Below, one piece after another: positions 53,773 through 64,000 of a stretch of DNA of 64,000 bases. The DNA comes from Pelobates cultripes (Eukaryota > Chordata > Amphibia > Anura > Pelobatidae): contig OW240917.1 in assembly GCA_933207985.1 (NCBI GenBank), positions 120,079,257 to 120,143,256 on the forward strand, in the 5' to 3' direction. The position numbers and the translations under genes were made by a program. The notes below the pieces were generated by a model. The model was not told the origin of the DNA, searched no databases, and worked only from the letters and a program-made list of their open reading frames with translations. Each line of letters starts with the position of its first letter. Position 1 is the stretch's first letter.

Positions 53773-53869
53773 ATCCTATACAGTGGTGTATCCTGGTTTT
53801 ATGCTGCCCTAGGCAGGACAAAACTCAGGCGCCCCACCCCCACCCAACCCTTCCCCCCGCCCCACCTTC

Positions 53870-54215
53870 TAAATACACACACACACAGTCAGACACATAC
53901 ACAAACACACACACACACACACAGTCAGACACATACACAGACATAAACAGTCAGACACAAACACTCACACACACACAGTCAGACACACACACACACACAC
54001 ACATACACAGTCAGACACAAACACACACACAAACACACACAGACAGTCACATACACACACACACAGTCAGACACATACACAGACACAAACACAGTCAGAC
54101 ACAAACACACACACACACACAGTCAGACACATACACAGACACAAACACACACACAGACACAAACACACACACAGTCAGACACAAACACACACACACACAC
54201 ACACAAACACACACA
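53870..54215. repeat. CA-rich minisatellite
   Basis: CACACA runs are punctuated by 'cagtcagacacatacacaga' units with irregular spacing. Confidence 0.95.
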
Positions 54216-54300
54216 TTAATTTTTTTAAATCCCCCAACCTCCTTACCTTTGGGAGTGCTGGGGGGTCTCTCTCCTGGTGGTCCAGTGGCTGCAGGCGGGC

Positions 54301-54470
54301 GGCCGGCGAGGGAGCACTTCCCATGAGCTGACTGCTCAGCTCCCTCGCGCGTTGGCTGCAGAGTGAGGCTGGGAACCGGAAGATGACGTCATCTTCCGGC
54401 TCCCAGCCTCACTTTGCGGTGCGCGAGGGAGCTGAGCAGTCAGCTCATGGGAAGTGCTCCCTCGCCGGCC
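54301..54470. repeat. Near-perfect palindrome centred on TGACGTCA
   Basis: Arms of about 85 bases are mirrored about 54387/54388. 'ggccggcgagggagcacttc' at 54301 returns as its complement ending at 54470. Two small indels in the arms account for the asymmetry. There is no loop. The centre GGAAGATGACGTCATCTTCC is a perfect 20-bp palindrome containing a CRE consensus. Confidence 0.9.
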
Positions 54471-54496
54471 ACCCGCCCGGCCGCTCGGGATGTCAG

Positions 54497-54605
54497 TTAG
54501 CCGCAAGGCTAACAAGGCATTCGCCTTGGGCATTTGGGGGGCGGCGTTTTTTGCCGCCCCCTGAAAAATGCCACCCAAGGCAAATGCCTTGTTTGCCTCG
54601 CGGCT
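54497..54605. repeat. Second inverted repeat at the MITE right end
   Basis: 'ttagccgcaaggctaacaag', 'ggcattcgccttgggcattt' and 'ggggggcggcg' are mirrored by 'cgccccctgaaaaatgcca', 'cccaaggcaaatgcc' and 'cctcgcggctaa'. Arms are about 50 bases with a T-rich loop. Confidence 0.85.
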
Positions 54606-54625
54606 AATACGTCCCTGATCCTATA

Positions 54626-55014
54626 AGTGTATGTTCTGCACTTTATTTAAGGTGAGAGTGGAGAATCTTACTAAAACATAAACTAATTTTCCTCATATGG
54701 CCAATGATGCCATAGAGCAGCTTTCTAAGAAGATTTCCCTATTGGAGAGCGTCCTCAGAGTACATGAAAGCCATAGCATGACAGTTTACTTGTTTGACCT
54801 TTTATGGTAAGAGGTAGCCAGTGGTACTATAAGTTGTAGCACTTTATTTTTGAAGCAGAAAGGCTGTTGGGAGCTTAAATTCTAAGTTTATGTTTTAGGT
54901 GATATACCTAGATTAAAAATATTTGCACATGCCATTTTTTCAGGATCCCTAATAAAAATAAGGTAAAAAAAGGTTCCCTAATAAAAAAATAAGAATATTG
55001 ACCATGTTCGGTAG
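54626..55014. other. Non-coding stretch
   Basis: Nothing recognised. Confidence 0.4.
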
Positions 55015-55756
55015 TTTGTTTGGTTTTAAACTACCGAACTAGACCGACCGCTAGCACTGATCTTATGGAACTGTTTTGGGCAGCAGCCTTGTGTGCGGTC
55101 GGTGAAATTAGGACTTCCAGGAAATTCACGAACCTCTTGACCGATCTGGGTGATTTTTGGATATGTTGGTCACCCAGATCAGGGCTATAACAGGATGTAA
55201 CTTTGTGGGGGGTTTAAGTATTTTAAGGTATTTGGGAGTTGTCTGTGACTTGTGGACTTTTTGTGTCTGGAGATAATTGGGTTAGTTCAGTTCCTGACTC
55301 AATTTTCTCTCAGGCACAGGGGAGGAGTTTTGGACTGGTAACTAGTCCCCTCTCAGGTCCAGGAGAGGGATTATCTTGTTTGTGTGGGAGTGTCAGAGGC
55401 CTGCTTAACTGTGTTCAGAATTGTATTAAAGTTGGCCATCTGGCCAGATTAAATGATTCCAGCTTGCACTCCCAGAACTGTGTCGTCTGGTTACTAGGAG
55501 GGGAAAGGCTAATCACTAATCACTGTCCAGTGTGGAGGGTTCAACAGAGAAAGTCCTTGTAAGGACTAGAGCTCCCAGGACTGAGTGTCATCCAGTGCCT
55601 GGGGGTGGATAGAGCGAGTTCACCATTCAGCTCCAGGAGGGAGCGGTTCCAGGACCCCAGTCAAGCCACGGCGACTATGAGCAGAAGTGCTGTGGTTTGT
55701 CCCCTGTTTCAGCTATAAAGCAATCCTTGGCCAGAGGTACAGGGAGCTCCGTTACA
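55015..55756 (+). mobile_element. LTR of the second family, 5' truncated or diverged
   Basis: It ends CTCCGTTACA like the main family and keeps the order of blocks ('ttttctctcaggcacagggg', 'gtgtgggagtgtcagaggcc', 'ggttcaacagagaaag', 'gaccccagtcaagc'), but it differs in detail from the 1543-type LTRs. Relatives are 13365-15830 and 60003-61036 (minus). No TGTGGC start is found, and no target duplication is evident. 55018-55044 is a small hairpin ('ggtagtttg' / 'aaactacc'). Confidence 0.6.
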
Positions 55757-58250
55757 GAGAAGAAGATGGAGCCTGGGGGAAAGTTAAATTTAGCTGAAAG
55801 GGGGTGGAGGGAGATAGTGAGATTGAGCTTGGTGGGAGAGAGGCAAATGGAGTTGAGGAGTGAGAGGCAGATGGATCTGATCGGTGAGAAGGGGATGAAG
55901 GGAAGAGAGGGAGATGCTGCATGTAAGAAGAGACTTCAAGGAAACCAGGCCACCATCATGGTACAGCACATAATCTGTTATGGTGACCAGCTATGCTTTT
56001 GGGTGAATAAGGGACCCTGTAATGCTACACAGTATGGTTGGACAATGGACCACACTGCAGAATTTAGTGGTGGGACGGGTTCCTTACGAAGTACAGCCTC
56101 TACTGTAAACTGTAATGTGTACCTGTCATGGCACACATTAACAGATTACAGTATATCAATTTCCAGGTTTACATCAAATTAAAAAGTATGAAACTGCATT
56201 TACATATTATTCTAGCAAATGTAAAGACAGTGTTTCTTACATTCCAACACTGATACTTCGTCCAATGGTTTGCCGACAAAGTCAGATTGTCACCTGATTT
56301 GGAGGTTTGATGTTTTTCCCAAGAGTCAGAGAACTTTAGATGTTATATATGTTTGAGGTTAAGTGTATCTATGTAACAATGGAAGGAATATTCTGTATGG
56401 AAAGGTTGGATGTTTTATTTTAAAGATCTAGTCCATTTAAACAATGGTTTCATTTTTTCTCTGTATAATTCTGGTGCAGTTAACCCTATGTACATCTTAA
56501 TCAGAGATAGTCGCACCTCAGGGGATACATGTGCCTCTGGCAAAGGATATGAAGAGGTGGTGTCCTGCACCCCACAGGCCATTAGGTAGATCTAAAGATC
56601 TGTCTGACCAGTTCTGTGCACCACCACAATGGTGATGACTCAGAGCACTGCAGTCTGGTCACTCAACAAGGGTTCTGTCTCATTAAGGAGCACTGGGGTT
56701 ATAGGAAACAGTCACTATGATCTGTACCCACCAGAGCTGCAGAACACAAACTCCACCTCTGGACCATAAAGGATGACTGCTCACCACTGGACCTCCCAAT
56801 GAAGGGAAGAAAATTCTCATGAGGGGTATATTGCTATCACCCCTGCCAGGGATCTTGCTCCCATTCCTTGAAAAGTAAAACACACACCCTCCCCATACAC
56901 TACATACAACCAACAGCACACACAGCATCTCAACACACTTAGCCCACACACAACACACAGAGCCACCCAACGTACACATCATAGACACCATACACACCCA
57001 GCCTTCACTCAAACATAGCATACACAATTAACACACACAAAAATACACTTTAACTCTACACAGCCTCAGAGAAACTAGAAATGCAAAAAACATAGGAAAA
57101 GAGAATGAAAGGAGAGTTTGAAAAATTATGGACTGGTTTGCAACTGCCCTTAATAGAGGTACTTGTGATTTTTTTTTCAGACTTGCAGAGGAAACAGTAG
57201 AAACACTGCTATATGGCATAAGATAAGTTAATGGCATGCAGATATCTCAGAAGCATTCTAATTTTCATCCAAAGTTATAAACATGAGTAACCTGTGTTAA
57301 GGAGTTCTCATGAGTAATAGAATAGATTTTTCTAATCATGTCTGTCAACACATACAGCTAAAACGCAAACACGAGAACATTCAAAATGCATTACAAGCAT
57401 TTTGTGCTGAAAATAATTTAACTTGTGTTTTTGGAAGAACACTGAGTCTTAGTGACTAGTGAATAATAAAACATTATTCTTTTATGTGATTAATTTGGCA
57501 GAAATATCTTAGAGCAGCTAACAAGTCTCTCAAACCTTAGTCCCGAGCGCAGAACTGAAGCATTTGACCACTTTCTGCTCTGCATACACCATATTGCAGA
57601 TGTGAATATTCTTCTTCCCTGGAGAAAAATCTGAACAGAAATATAATTTTGCTGTATATACAAAGGTATCACTTACACCAAAAGACTGCTCAAAAACCTC
57701 ATGTGCTTTTCAATTGACTCTCATAAGAGTGAGCATTAAGATAGTATTATCTCTTAGATTTTTTTTAATGGGAATAATAAAAGATATAAAGTCACTACCC
57801 AACATTGTAATTAATCTTTTTTTTGCTTTAAATTCACAAGATATTATTGATGAAATATTAAGTGATACTGTACTAAGTGTTCAGTGGGGAAGAGCAATCT
57901 TTCTTGAATATTCTATGTTTTCCACAAATAAAAAAATTAAAACATGTGCCAAGAGTCTATCAGCATATTCTACTTATATTTAATCATTGATTCATAAATA
58001 AGGAGAAATCCCCAAGGCATCCCCAATGGCTGGTATTACTCATGCAAAAAAAAAATATATATAATCTGATTCAAACTTTAACAAAAGCACAGTAGCGATA
58101 TTTTCAAAGTTATACATAATTAGGAAAGAATTAATGAACCATATGTATAAAGAATAATTATGTGAAATAGTTCTACAATCAGGAATTAACAGGAATATTC
58201 TCATTACTTTGATTGGGAATGCTCTACAAAAAAAAAAGAATTATGGAAAT
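55757..58250. other. Long non-coding stretch
   Basis: AT-rich to mixed sequence with short frames only. A CA-rich patch lies at 56880-57015. I find no conserved domain in any of the longer frames (for example 55697-56182) and no terminal repeats. Confidence 0.5.
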
Positions 58251-58256
58251 GTATAC

Positions 58257-59188
58257 TGTAACGGATCGCCTGGCACCCCGACTGGGTACCTCCGTTGAAG
58301 GATGCTCCTAGCGCTTCCTGAGGACTCCAAGCACTCTGGCAGACACCACAATCACCGAACCGGAGAAACAAATAAATTCTCCCAAGCATATGAATGCTGT
58401 AGACAGTTGAATAGGAACCATACGAATAGGTTTACTCTCCTAGCAGTCAAACTGGAACAGCATACAATAAATCCTTCCCCCAATAATGAGACGACACTTC
58501 ACTTTGAGGGTTAAAACAGGAACTCCCTGTACTGGCACATACAGCCTCTTTTATTCACAATCCACAAAACATAGTACTGCCCACAGGGTTTTGCAGAACC
58601 ACCAATAAACACATTACAACACATACAATGCAAGTACAGCAGCCAATCAGACACAATGGGAAAATAGAAACACACCCAGCATATTCCTCCCTTCTGCTTA
58701 GGAGATAATTGAGTCAATTACTGTATCTACTCAATTATCTCCAAGCTGAAAAGTAACTTTTTGTACATTTTTATAACTTTGTGAGTTAACATCGTACATA
58801 CATAAAACTTATATTATTTTAACCAGTATAACTTGGGGACAAACATATCACTTGAATAGGTTCAGGGGTTTAACGGTTAGGTCGAAGTCCTTTGTTTTCA
58901 CTTGTAAGAATGATTTTTCCTGGCAAACCAGTTCCCACTGGTTTGGCAGTGTCCCTGGGACAACACCCTGCTGGAGAACAATGGATCTGGGGGAGGGGAA
59001 GAGGAAGTGTCCAAAAAGTTTCAGTAAGTCCATTCACTGTGCTTAAAGGGCCAGTAGCCGCACAATAAAATACAATATGCCCAAATATTGCATTCAAAAG
59101 TACAACTTTACCAGGGGCCATAGTCAGCAGGTAGGAGGCGGGCAGCCAGGCCTCTCCAATGCCAGGTGGCGAGGCGGGTTCCGCCACA
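58257..59188 (-). mobile_element. Solo LTR (minus) with TATAC target duplication
   Basis: In plus coordinates it begins TGTAACGGATCGCC and ends GGTTCCGCCACA, 932 bases. TATAC at 58252-58256 is repeated at 59189-59193. It is shorter than its relatives because of internal deletions. The inverted AATAAA signal is near 58552. Confidence 0.92.
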
Positions 59189-59193
59189 TATAC

Positions 59194-60002
59194 CATTTTA
59201 ACTTTGATTGTATTCATTCAACCTATACAGAAATATTGGGAGGGTGGGGGATTTAGATATTATTGGGTATTCCTTTTTTTTCCAATATTTTGCACAGAAT
59301 CTAAAATATTAACATAGAAACAAGAATATATTTTTGTCACAAACACTTGGTATTGGACCTTTGTTTGTAACCCTTTTGGAGTTTTGTCTCCTCTGGATTT
59401 GAGATACGGTGGCAATTCCTTACATGTGCCTACCCATGTTTTCTCTCTATATAAAAATAGACAGAAATGGTCACATCTGTTTATGGGTATTTGTAAGGAA
59501 CCTGATTGCATTCCTAGCAATACAAATTCCTAAAAATGGCAACAGGACTTAAACCTTGTGGTGTTTTAACATCCATTAATGGTTTAACCCCTGGAGATGA
59601 AGTTGTTATTGTGCCTTGAGTGTCCCTTTAATGGGCCAACCTCAGCCAATTTGTGGAGTGCAAACAGTAGATGGGCCAGTGGATATTCACATGTCCCCCA
59701 CCAGGACAATGATGGAATTATGAGTGCTGTAACACTTACTAGGTCCAATGAGATAGGAGGGTATGTGTGCAAACATATATTTGAAGTGATGCTGTGCATT
59801 CCAGACAATAATTGGTGAGATCTTAAGTTTGAAAAGATGATTGGGCTTGATAGAAGACAAAGTGCATAGTATCCAGATTATGCCATTCTAGGTGTCTTCA
59901 CTGCAACTCTTTGATTAATGTGATGTTTTTGAGAATCCATGAATCATGGATCAGCAAGCAAAATGAAATGTACATATAGAAAAATAATGCTCAGTGATGT
60001 CA
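59194..60002. other. Non-coding, with a MITE right end
   Basis: 'gagtgtccctttaa' at 59620-59633 is the right terminus of a TTAA-type MITE, preceded by 'ttaacccctggagatgaag'. The remainder is unassigned. Confidence 0.4.
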
Positions 60003-61036
60003 GCACTGCTCATTAAGGAAACTCTGGAAACAACTGGGTGCCTCCGCCAATCGCTGCTTCCTAGCTGTCGTCGAGTACCATAAGCACTGCACCTCACACC
60101 ATAAGCACTGTAGACCCTTAGCCGTCCCTTCCCACCCTGGACAAAAATTCCTAGATCCAGCTCCCAGTGGGAAGACCTCTCCTCCAAGAGAGTATAGCAG
60201 GTATAGCAGAGTAGCTCTTACAAGAGCTAGTGATTATAGCAATCGAAAGAACAATCCCAGGAGCAGGGAATATAACTGGTATAGCTTTTCCCTACAAGCA
60301 CGAGATGAGGCTCTGTGTTGAGGGTAAACTGGAACTCGTTTATTGGTAGCCACAACAGGCTTTATATGCATGTCCCCATACAAGGGGCACTCCTCCTGGA
60401 CCTGAGAGTACACTGCAATAAAAACATACACACGATTACATTGGCTCTCAGGTCCAGGACACTACCACATAAAACAAGATAATCCCTCCTCTGTGCCTGG
60501 GAGATAATTGAGTCCAGGCACAGAAAGCATACATTTTTATAAAACCCCAAAAATACCTTTAACACACAAACCCCCCACAAAAGTTACATCCCCTGATAGT
60601 TACACCACCTGGATATGTGACCAACATATCCGAAAATCACCCAAATCGGTTCAGGGATTCAGGAATTTCCTGGAAGTCATAATTTTGTTTGAAATATTTA
60701 TTTATTGATACAGCTTGTGTATACGAAGCAATTTCCTGCGCAGAGGAATTATGAACTTGAAATCAACATAAGCCAATAACGGTATGCATTTAAAACTTAT
60801 CGGGCCTTAAATTTGGAACCGCATTTAGGATCCTAATAAGTCATAATTTTGACCAACTGTGCACATGGTCCTATGCCCATTACAGTTCCAGGGAATTAGG
60901 GCTAACGGTCTTTCAGTCTATTTTTTTTGGTGTGCAAAAGTACATCACTTAAGTTTTTAAAGGGCCCATAGTCTTTTGGCAGGAGGCTGGAAAGCAGGCT
61001 TCTCCAAAAACACGTGGCAGAGGCATTTCTGCCACA
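60003..61036 (-). mobile_element. LTR of the second family, minus strand
   Basis: On the minus strand it starts TGTGGCAGAAATGCC at 61036. It continues through 'ttggagaagcctgctttcca', 'aattatctcccaggcacaga' and 'gctcttgtaagagctac' to a poorly preserved end near 60003 ('ggaggcacccagttg'). No clear 5-bp duplication is found. It is similar in layout to 55015-55756. Confidence 0.65.
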
Positions 61037-61077
61037 CCTGTCTTAAATTAAGTGTTTCATATTTTTAAAGACATAAA

Positions 61078-61235
61078 GGGTTATTTACGAAAGTGAGAAT
61101 TCAAAGTGAATTTTAAAAAATTACGATTAAAGTAGCAGAACTGAAAGCATAGCTGACTAAGAGAATATTTCCAGTTCGGCTATTTGTACCTTGAATTGTA
61201 AATTCACTTTGAATTCTCATTTTAGTGAATAACCC
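61078..61235. mobile_element. Compact palindromic MITE, 158 bp
   Basis: 'gggttatttacgaaagtgag' and 'aattcaaagtgaatttt' at the left are mirrored by 'aaattcactttgaattctca' and 'tttagtgaataaccc' at the right. It appears to be a full-length copy of the family split at 38647-39185. Confidence 0.8.
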
Positions 61236-61264
61236 TGATAATAATCCTTCCCACACTACAGATA

Positions 61265-61735
61265 TTCAATCGGATTGAGATGTTGGGAATATGGAGGCCA
61301 AAGAAAATACCTTTAACTCTTTGTCATGTTAATCAATCCATTCCTGAACAATTTTGCACTGTGGCAGAATGTATTATCCTACTGAAAGACACCACTACCA
61401 TGAGGGAACACCATTACCATGTGGTCTGCAACAATCACTTGGTCAGTGGTACATGTCAGAGTAACATTCACATGAATGCCAGGATCCAATAACAGCAGAA
61501 AATTGTCCAGAGTATAACACTACCTTCACCAGCCTGCCTTCTTCCCATAATGCATCCTGCTTCCATCTCTTTCCCAGGTAAACAGCACCCAGCCACACAC
61601 CTGATCTAAAAAGAATGTGATGCATCAGACAAGACAACCTTCTTCAATAACTCCATGGTCCATTTCTGAAGCTCATGTCCCCATTGTAAGCACAGTCAGT
61701 GGTGAGCAGGGGTCATCATGGGCCCTCTGAACCAG
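61265..61735 (-). pseudogene. Relic of a second Tc1-type transposase
   Basis: On the minus strand the fragments 'LSCLMHHILFRSG', 'VYLGKRWKQDALWEEGR' and 'YSGQFSAVIGSWHSCECYSD', followed by blocks from a different frame, track the middle of a Tc1-like transposase distinct from the 13762 element. The catalytic residues are not in a continuous frame. Both termini are missing. Confidence 0.55.
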
Positions 61736-61739
61736 GGTC

Positions 61740-62340
61740 GGCTCAAAATATTGTGCTGCCTGGGTCCAAGAATGAAATGCTGTCCTCAACCCCTACCCCA
61801 CTCTATTATGTTATGCTGTGTGTAATGAATTAAATGTCTGTTTGTGTAGTGGACACAGTGTTTGTATTGTATGCATTGTGTGTGTAGTGAATACAGTTTG
61901 TGTAGTGAATGCAGTGTATGTGTGTCATGGATGCTGTCTGTTTTTGTGTCATGGATTTAGTGTGTATTGTAAACAGTGTGTAGACTACATTGTCTGTGTG
62001 TGTTGACGTGGATTGCAGTGTCTGTGCTTGTGTAGTGGATGCAGTATGTACAGTGAATGCAGTATTTATGTGGTGAATTCAGGGTGTCTAGTGGATTCAG
62101 TGTCTGTGTAGTAGATGTAGTGTCTGTGTACTGCATGTAATGTTGGACAAGTGCTGGGGAGGGGGGGGGGGGCTGAGCAGTTTGAATTACCTGAGTGCTC
62201 CAAGTGGGGGACAGTGTGTAGAAAGGTGACAGTATAGGGTTAGTGTGAAGGAATGTGACAGTATGGGTGTGCAGTGTGCAGGAAGGCTGTGGGGGGCAGG
62301 CTGTGTGGGGTGGGCAGATTGTGGGGGGTGGGGAGGCTGT
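61740..62340. repeat. TGTGTAGTGAATGCAGT-like minisatellite with flanks
   Basis: Irregular repeats of 'gtgtagtgaatgcagtgt' type lie at 61815-62140, followed by a G11 run (62161-62172) and G-rich 'tgtggggggcaggctgtgtg' repeats to 62345. Open frames here are compositional. Confidence 0.7.
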
Positions 62341-62625
62341 GATAAGCCTCTCCACATTTACATACCATTTTTCTGGTGGTCCAGTGGGATCGCTATCTGG
62401 TCTGCAGCTCCGCTGGGTGTGAAAATCACAGTGAGAAGCGCGGAAGCGCATCTAGTGGCTGTCAATGAGACAGCCATTAGAGGCTGCATTAACCAATATG
62501 TAAACATAGCAATTTCTCTGAAACTTCTGTGTTTACAGCAGGCAGGGTTAACACTAGATGGACATGGCACCCAGACCAATTCATTAAGCTGAAGTGGTCT
62601 GGGTGCCTATAGTGGTCCTTTAAGT
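62341..62625. mobile_element. Right part of a MITE
   Basis: It ends 'ggtgcctatagtggtccttt', like the right terminus of 38684-39072 ('ggtgcctatagtgtcccttt'), and shares 'cacccagaccaattcatt' with the family interior ('acccagaccacttcaat'). Its left end is lost in the G-rich minisatellite. Confidence 0.55.
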
Positions 62626-62649
62626 ACCAACTGGTTAGGAACTTAAAAC

Positions 62650-62820
62650 TACCGTATATACTTGAGTATAAGTCGACCCGAATATAAGCCGAGGTCCCTA
62701 ATTTTACCACAAAAAACTGGGAAAACGTATTGACTCGAGTATAAGCCTAGGGTGGGAAATAGCAGCAGCAACTGGTAAATTTCTAAATAAAATTAGTTGC
62801 AATAAAATTACTTTAATTGA
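62650..62820. repeat. Dispersed repeat with tandem GAGTATAAG motifs
   Basis: 'ccgtatatacttgagtataa', 'gtcgacccgaatataagccg' and 'gactcgagtataagcctagg' form a recognisable dispersed vertebrate repeat with three 'TATAAG' motifs. I do not assign a family name. Confidence 0.6.
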
Positions 62821-62827
62821 ATATTTA

Positions 62828-63485
62828 TTTACAGTGTGTGTATATAATGAATGCAGTGTGTGTGTATATAATGCAGTGTGTGTTTGTATGAATGCAGTGT
62901 GTATATAATGCAGTGTGTGTGTATATAATGAATGCAGTGTGTGTGTTTGTATGAATGCAGTGTATATATAATGAATGCAGTGTGTGTATATAATTCAGTG
63001 TGTATATAATGAATGCAGTGTGTGTATATAATGCAGTGTGTGTATATAATGCAGTGTGTGTGTGTGTGAATGCAGTGTGTGTATATAATGAATGCAATGT
63101 GTGTATATAATGCAGTGTGTGTTTGTGTGAATGCAGTGTGTGTATATAAAGCAGTGTGTGTATATAATTCAGTGCGTGTATATAATGAATGCAGTGTGTG
63201 TATATAATGCAGTGTGTGTATATAATGCAGTGTGTGTGAATGCAGTGTGTGTATATAATGAATGCAGTGTGTGTATATAATGCAGTGTGTGTTTGTGTGA
63301 ATGCAGTGTGTGTATATAATGCAGTGTGTGTATATAATGCAGTGTGTGTTTGTGTGAATGCAGTGTGTGTATATATTGCAGTGTGTGTGTGTGAATGCAG
63401 TGTGTGTGTATATAATGAATGCAGTGTGTGTATATAATGCAGTGTGTGTATATAATGCAGTGTGTGTGAATGCAGTGTGTATATA
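62828..63485. repeat. GTGTGTATATAATG(AATGCA)GT minisatellite
   Basis: Dozens of 15- and 22-base units alternate: 'cagtgtgtgtatataatg' with or without an extra 'aatg', and a third type 'gtttgtgtgaatgcagtgtg'. Units form a higher-order pattern of about 100-150 bases. Both strands show long frames, but these are compositional. Confidence 0.95.
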
Positions 63486-63590
63486 ATGCAGTATGCGCAG
63501 GGGTCAAGTCCTGGGGAAAAAAGTGTGGGAACTCACCCAAGATTCCCGCCGCCTCCCCTTTAAAAATTACACTCCTATGCATATAGTGCA
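63486..63590. mobile_element. MITE remnant inside the minisatellite
   Basis: 'caggggtcaagtcctgggga' and 'gtgtgggaactcacccaaga' interrupt the repeat array. They look like an inserted or captured piece of another element. No termini are confirmed. Confidence 0.4.
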
Positions 63591-64000
63591 GTGCAGGGTG
63601 TGTATAATGAATGTAGTGTGTTGTAGTGAATGCAGAGTGTGTATAATGAATGCAGTGTGTTTTTAGTGAGTGCAGAGTGTGTACACTGAATGCAGTGTAT
63701 GTAGTGTGCTTGTAGTGAATGCAGAGTGTGTATAGTGAATGTAGTGTGTAGTGAGTGCAGAATGTGCATAATAAATGCAGAGTGTGTATAGTGAATGCAG
63801 AGGGTGTATAGTGAATGTAGTGTGTTTGTAGTGAGTGAAGTGTGTATAATGAATGCAGTGTGTGCGTGTGCAGGATGATGTGTGTGTGCACGCTGGTTGA
63901 CGTGTGTGTGAGCGCTGGATGGTGTGTGCGAGTGCTGGATGATGGGTGTGTGTGGATGATGTGTGTGTGTGAGTGCTGGATGATGTGTGTGTGTGTGCGT
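63591..64000. repeat. Minisatellite continuing to the window end
   Basis: Related units ('gtagtgaatgcagagtgtgt') change after about 63860 into 'gagtgctggatgatgtgtgt' units that run off the window. Confidence 0.9.

Larger units (their letters stand above)
53781..54617. mobile_element. hAT-type MITE carrying a CA satellite and palindromes
   Basis: An 8-bp duplication ATCCTATA (53773-53780 and 54618-54625) fixes the ends. The termini CAGTGGTGTAT and the complement of CAGGGACGTAT are imperfect inverted repeats. Inside lie a CACACA minisatellite (53870-54215), a palindrome at 54301-54470, and an inverted repeat at 54497-54605. No transposase is encoded. The long open frames across the CA tract reflect composition only. 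Confidence 0.85.

Noticed and set aside
53613..54326. 237-codon open frame
   Set aside because: It crosses a CA minisatellite and gives only Thr/His repeats; composition explains the openness.
55697..56182. 161-codon plus-strand frame as a host gene
   Set aside because: No known domain, no exon-like neighbours, and the start lies in the LTR tail; probably chance.
1..61036. Endogenous retrovirus coding regions linked to the LTRs
   Set aside because: No gag, protease, integrase or envelope motif is found next to any LTR; all are solo or partial.
63169..63891. 240-codon minus-strand frame
   Set aside because: The His/Thr/Tyr repeat is a by-product of the GTGTGTATATAATG minisatellite.
1..64000. 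tRNA, rRNA or host exons
   Set aside because: I saw no cloverleaf, rRNA signature or spliced conserved coding block. A dedicated search would be decisive.

Overview
This 64 kb window holds no recognisable host gene, rRNA or tRNA. It is a dense, nested deposit of transposable elements and simple repeats, as expected of a large repeat-rich vertebrate genome. An amphibian (probably frog) is the best guess. The evidence is the mixture present: an intact DIRS-type tyrosine-recombinase retrotransposon, a GIY-YIG Penelope-like element, L2-type and L1-type LINEs, Tc1 elements, TTAA-flanked MITEs with CCTTAAGG-type ends, and hAT MITEs. The species call is inference. Two 100-N assembly gaps lie at 23081-23180 and 39200-39299.

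Layout. 1-9.1 kb: a truncated LTR, a small insertion resembling a Penelope 3' end, a solo LTR, an internally deleted poly-A LINE and several foldback MITEs. 9.4-13.05 kb: an L2-type LINE whose reverse transcriptase is split by a minus-strand solo LTR, itself split by a plus-strand solo LTR. 13.4-15.8 kb: a diverged LTR split by a nearly intact Tc1 element. 17.3-22.9 kb: the DIRS element, with a gag/recombinase frame open for 1370 codons and an RT/RNase H frame overlapping it. 23.2-25.6 kb: a decayed antisense RT/RNase H/recombinase element. About 26.9-34.3 kb: tandem satellite units interrupted by a head-to-head Penelope pair and two 80-bp palindromic MITEs. 35.5-38.1 kb: an L2 LINE with another L2 inserted antisense. 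38.6-42 kb: MITEs and a Tc1 fragment. 42.8-48.7 kb: a dispersed repeat split by an antisense L1, which itself contains a plus-strand L1 fragment and an unclassified direct-repeat element. 50-61 kb: foldbacks, an L1 split by a solo LTR, a hAT MITE with a near-perfect palindrome, LTR fragments and a further solo LTR. 61-64 kb: a Tc1 relic, MITE pieces and a GTGTGTATATAATG-type minisatellite running to the window end.

The elements do not form a pathway. The window is best read as insertion history. Target-site duplications at four solo LTRs, the Tc1 element, the Penelope pair, the internally deleted LINE and two hAT MITEs fix many boundaries to the base. The most unusual material is in the DIRS element: a nine-copy hairpin-motif array in its leader, paired GC-rich hairpins, candidate splice sites, a triple terminal-repeat arrangement, and more than 2.3 kb of overlapping open frames.
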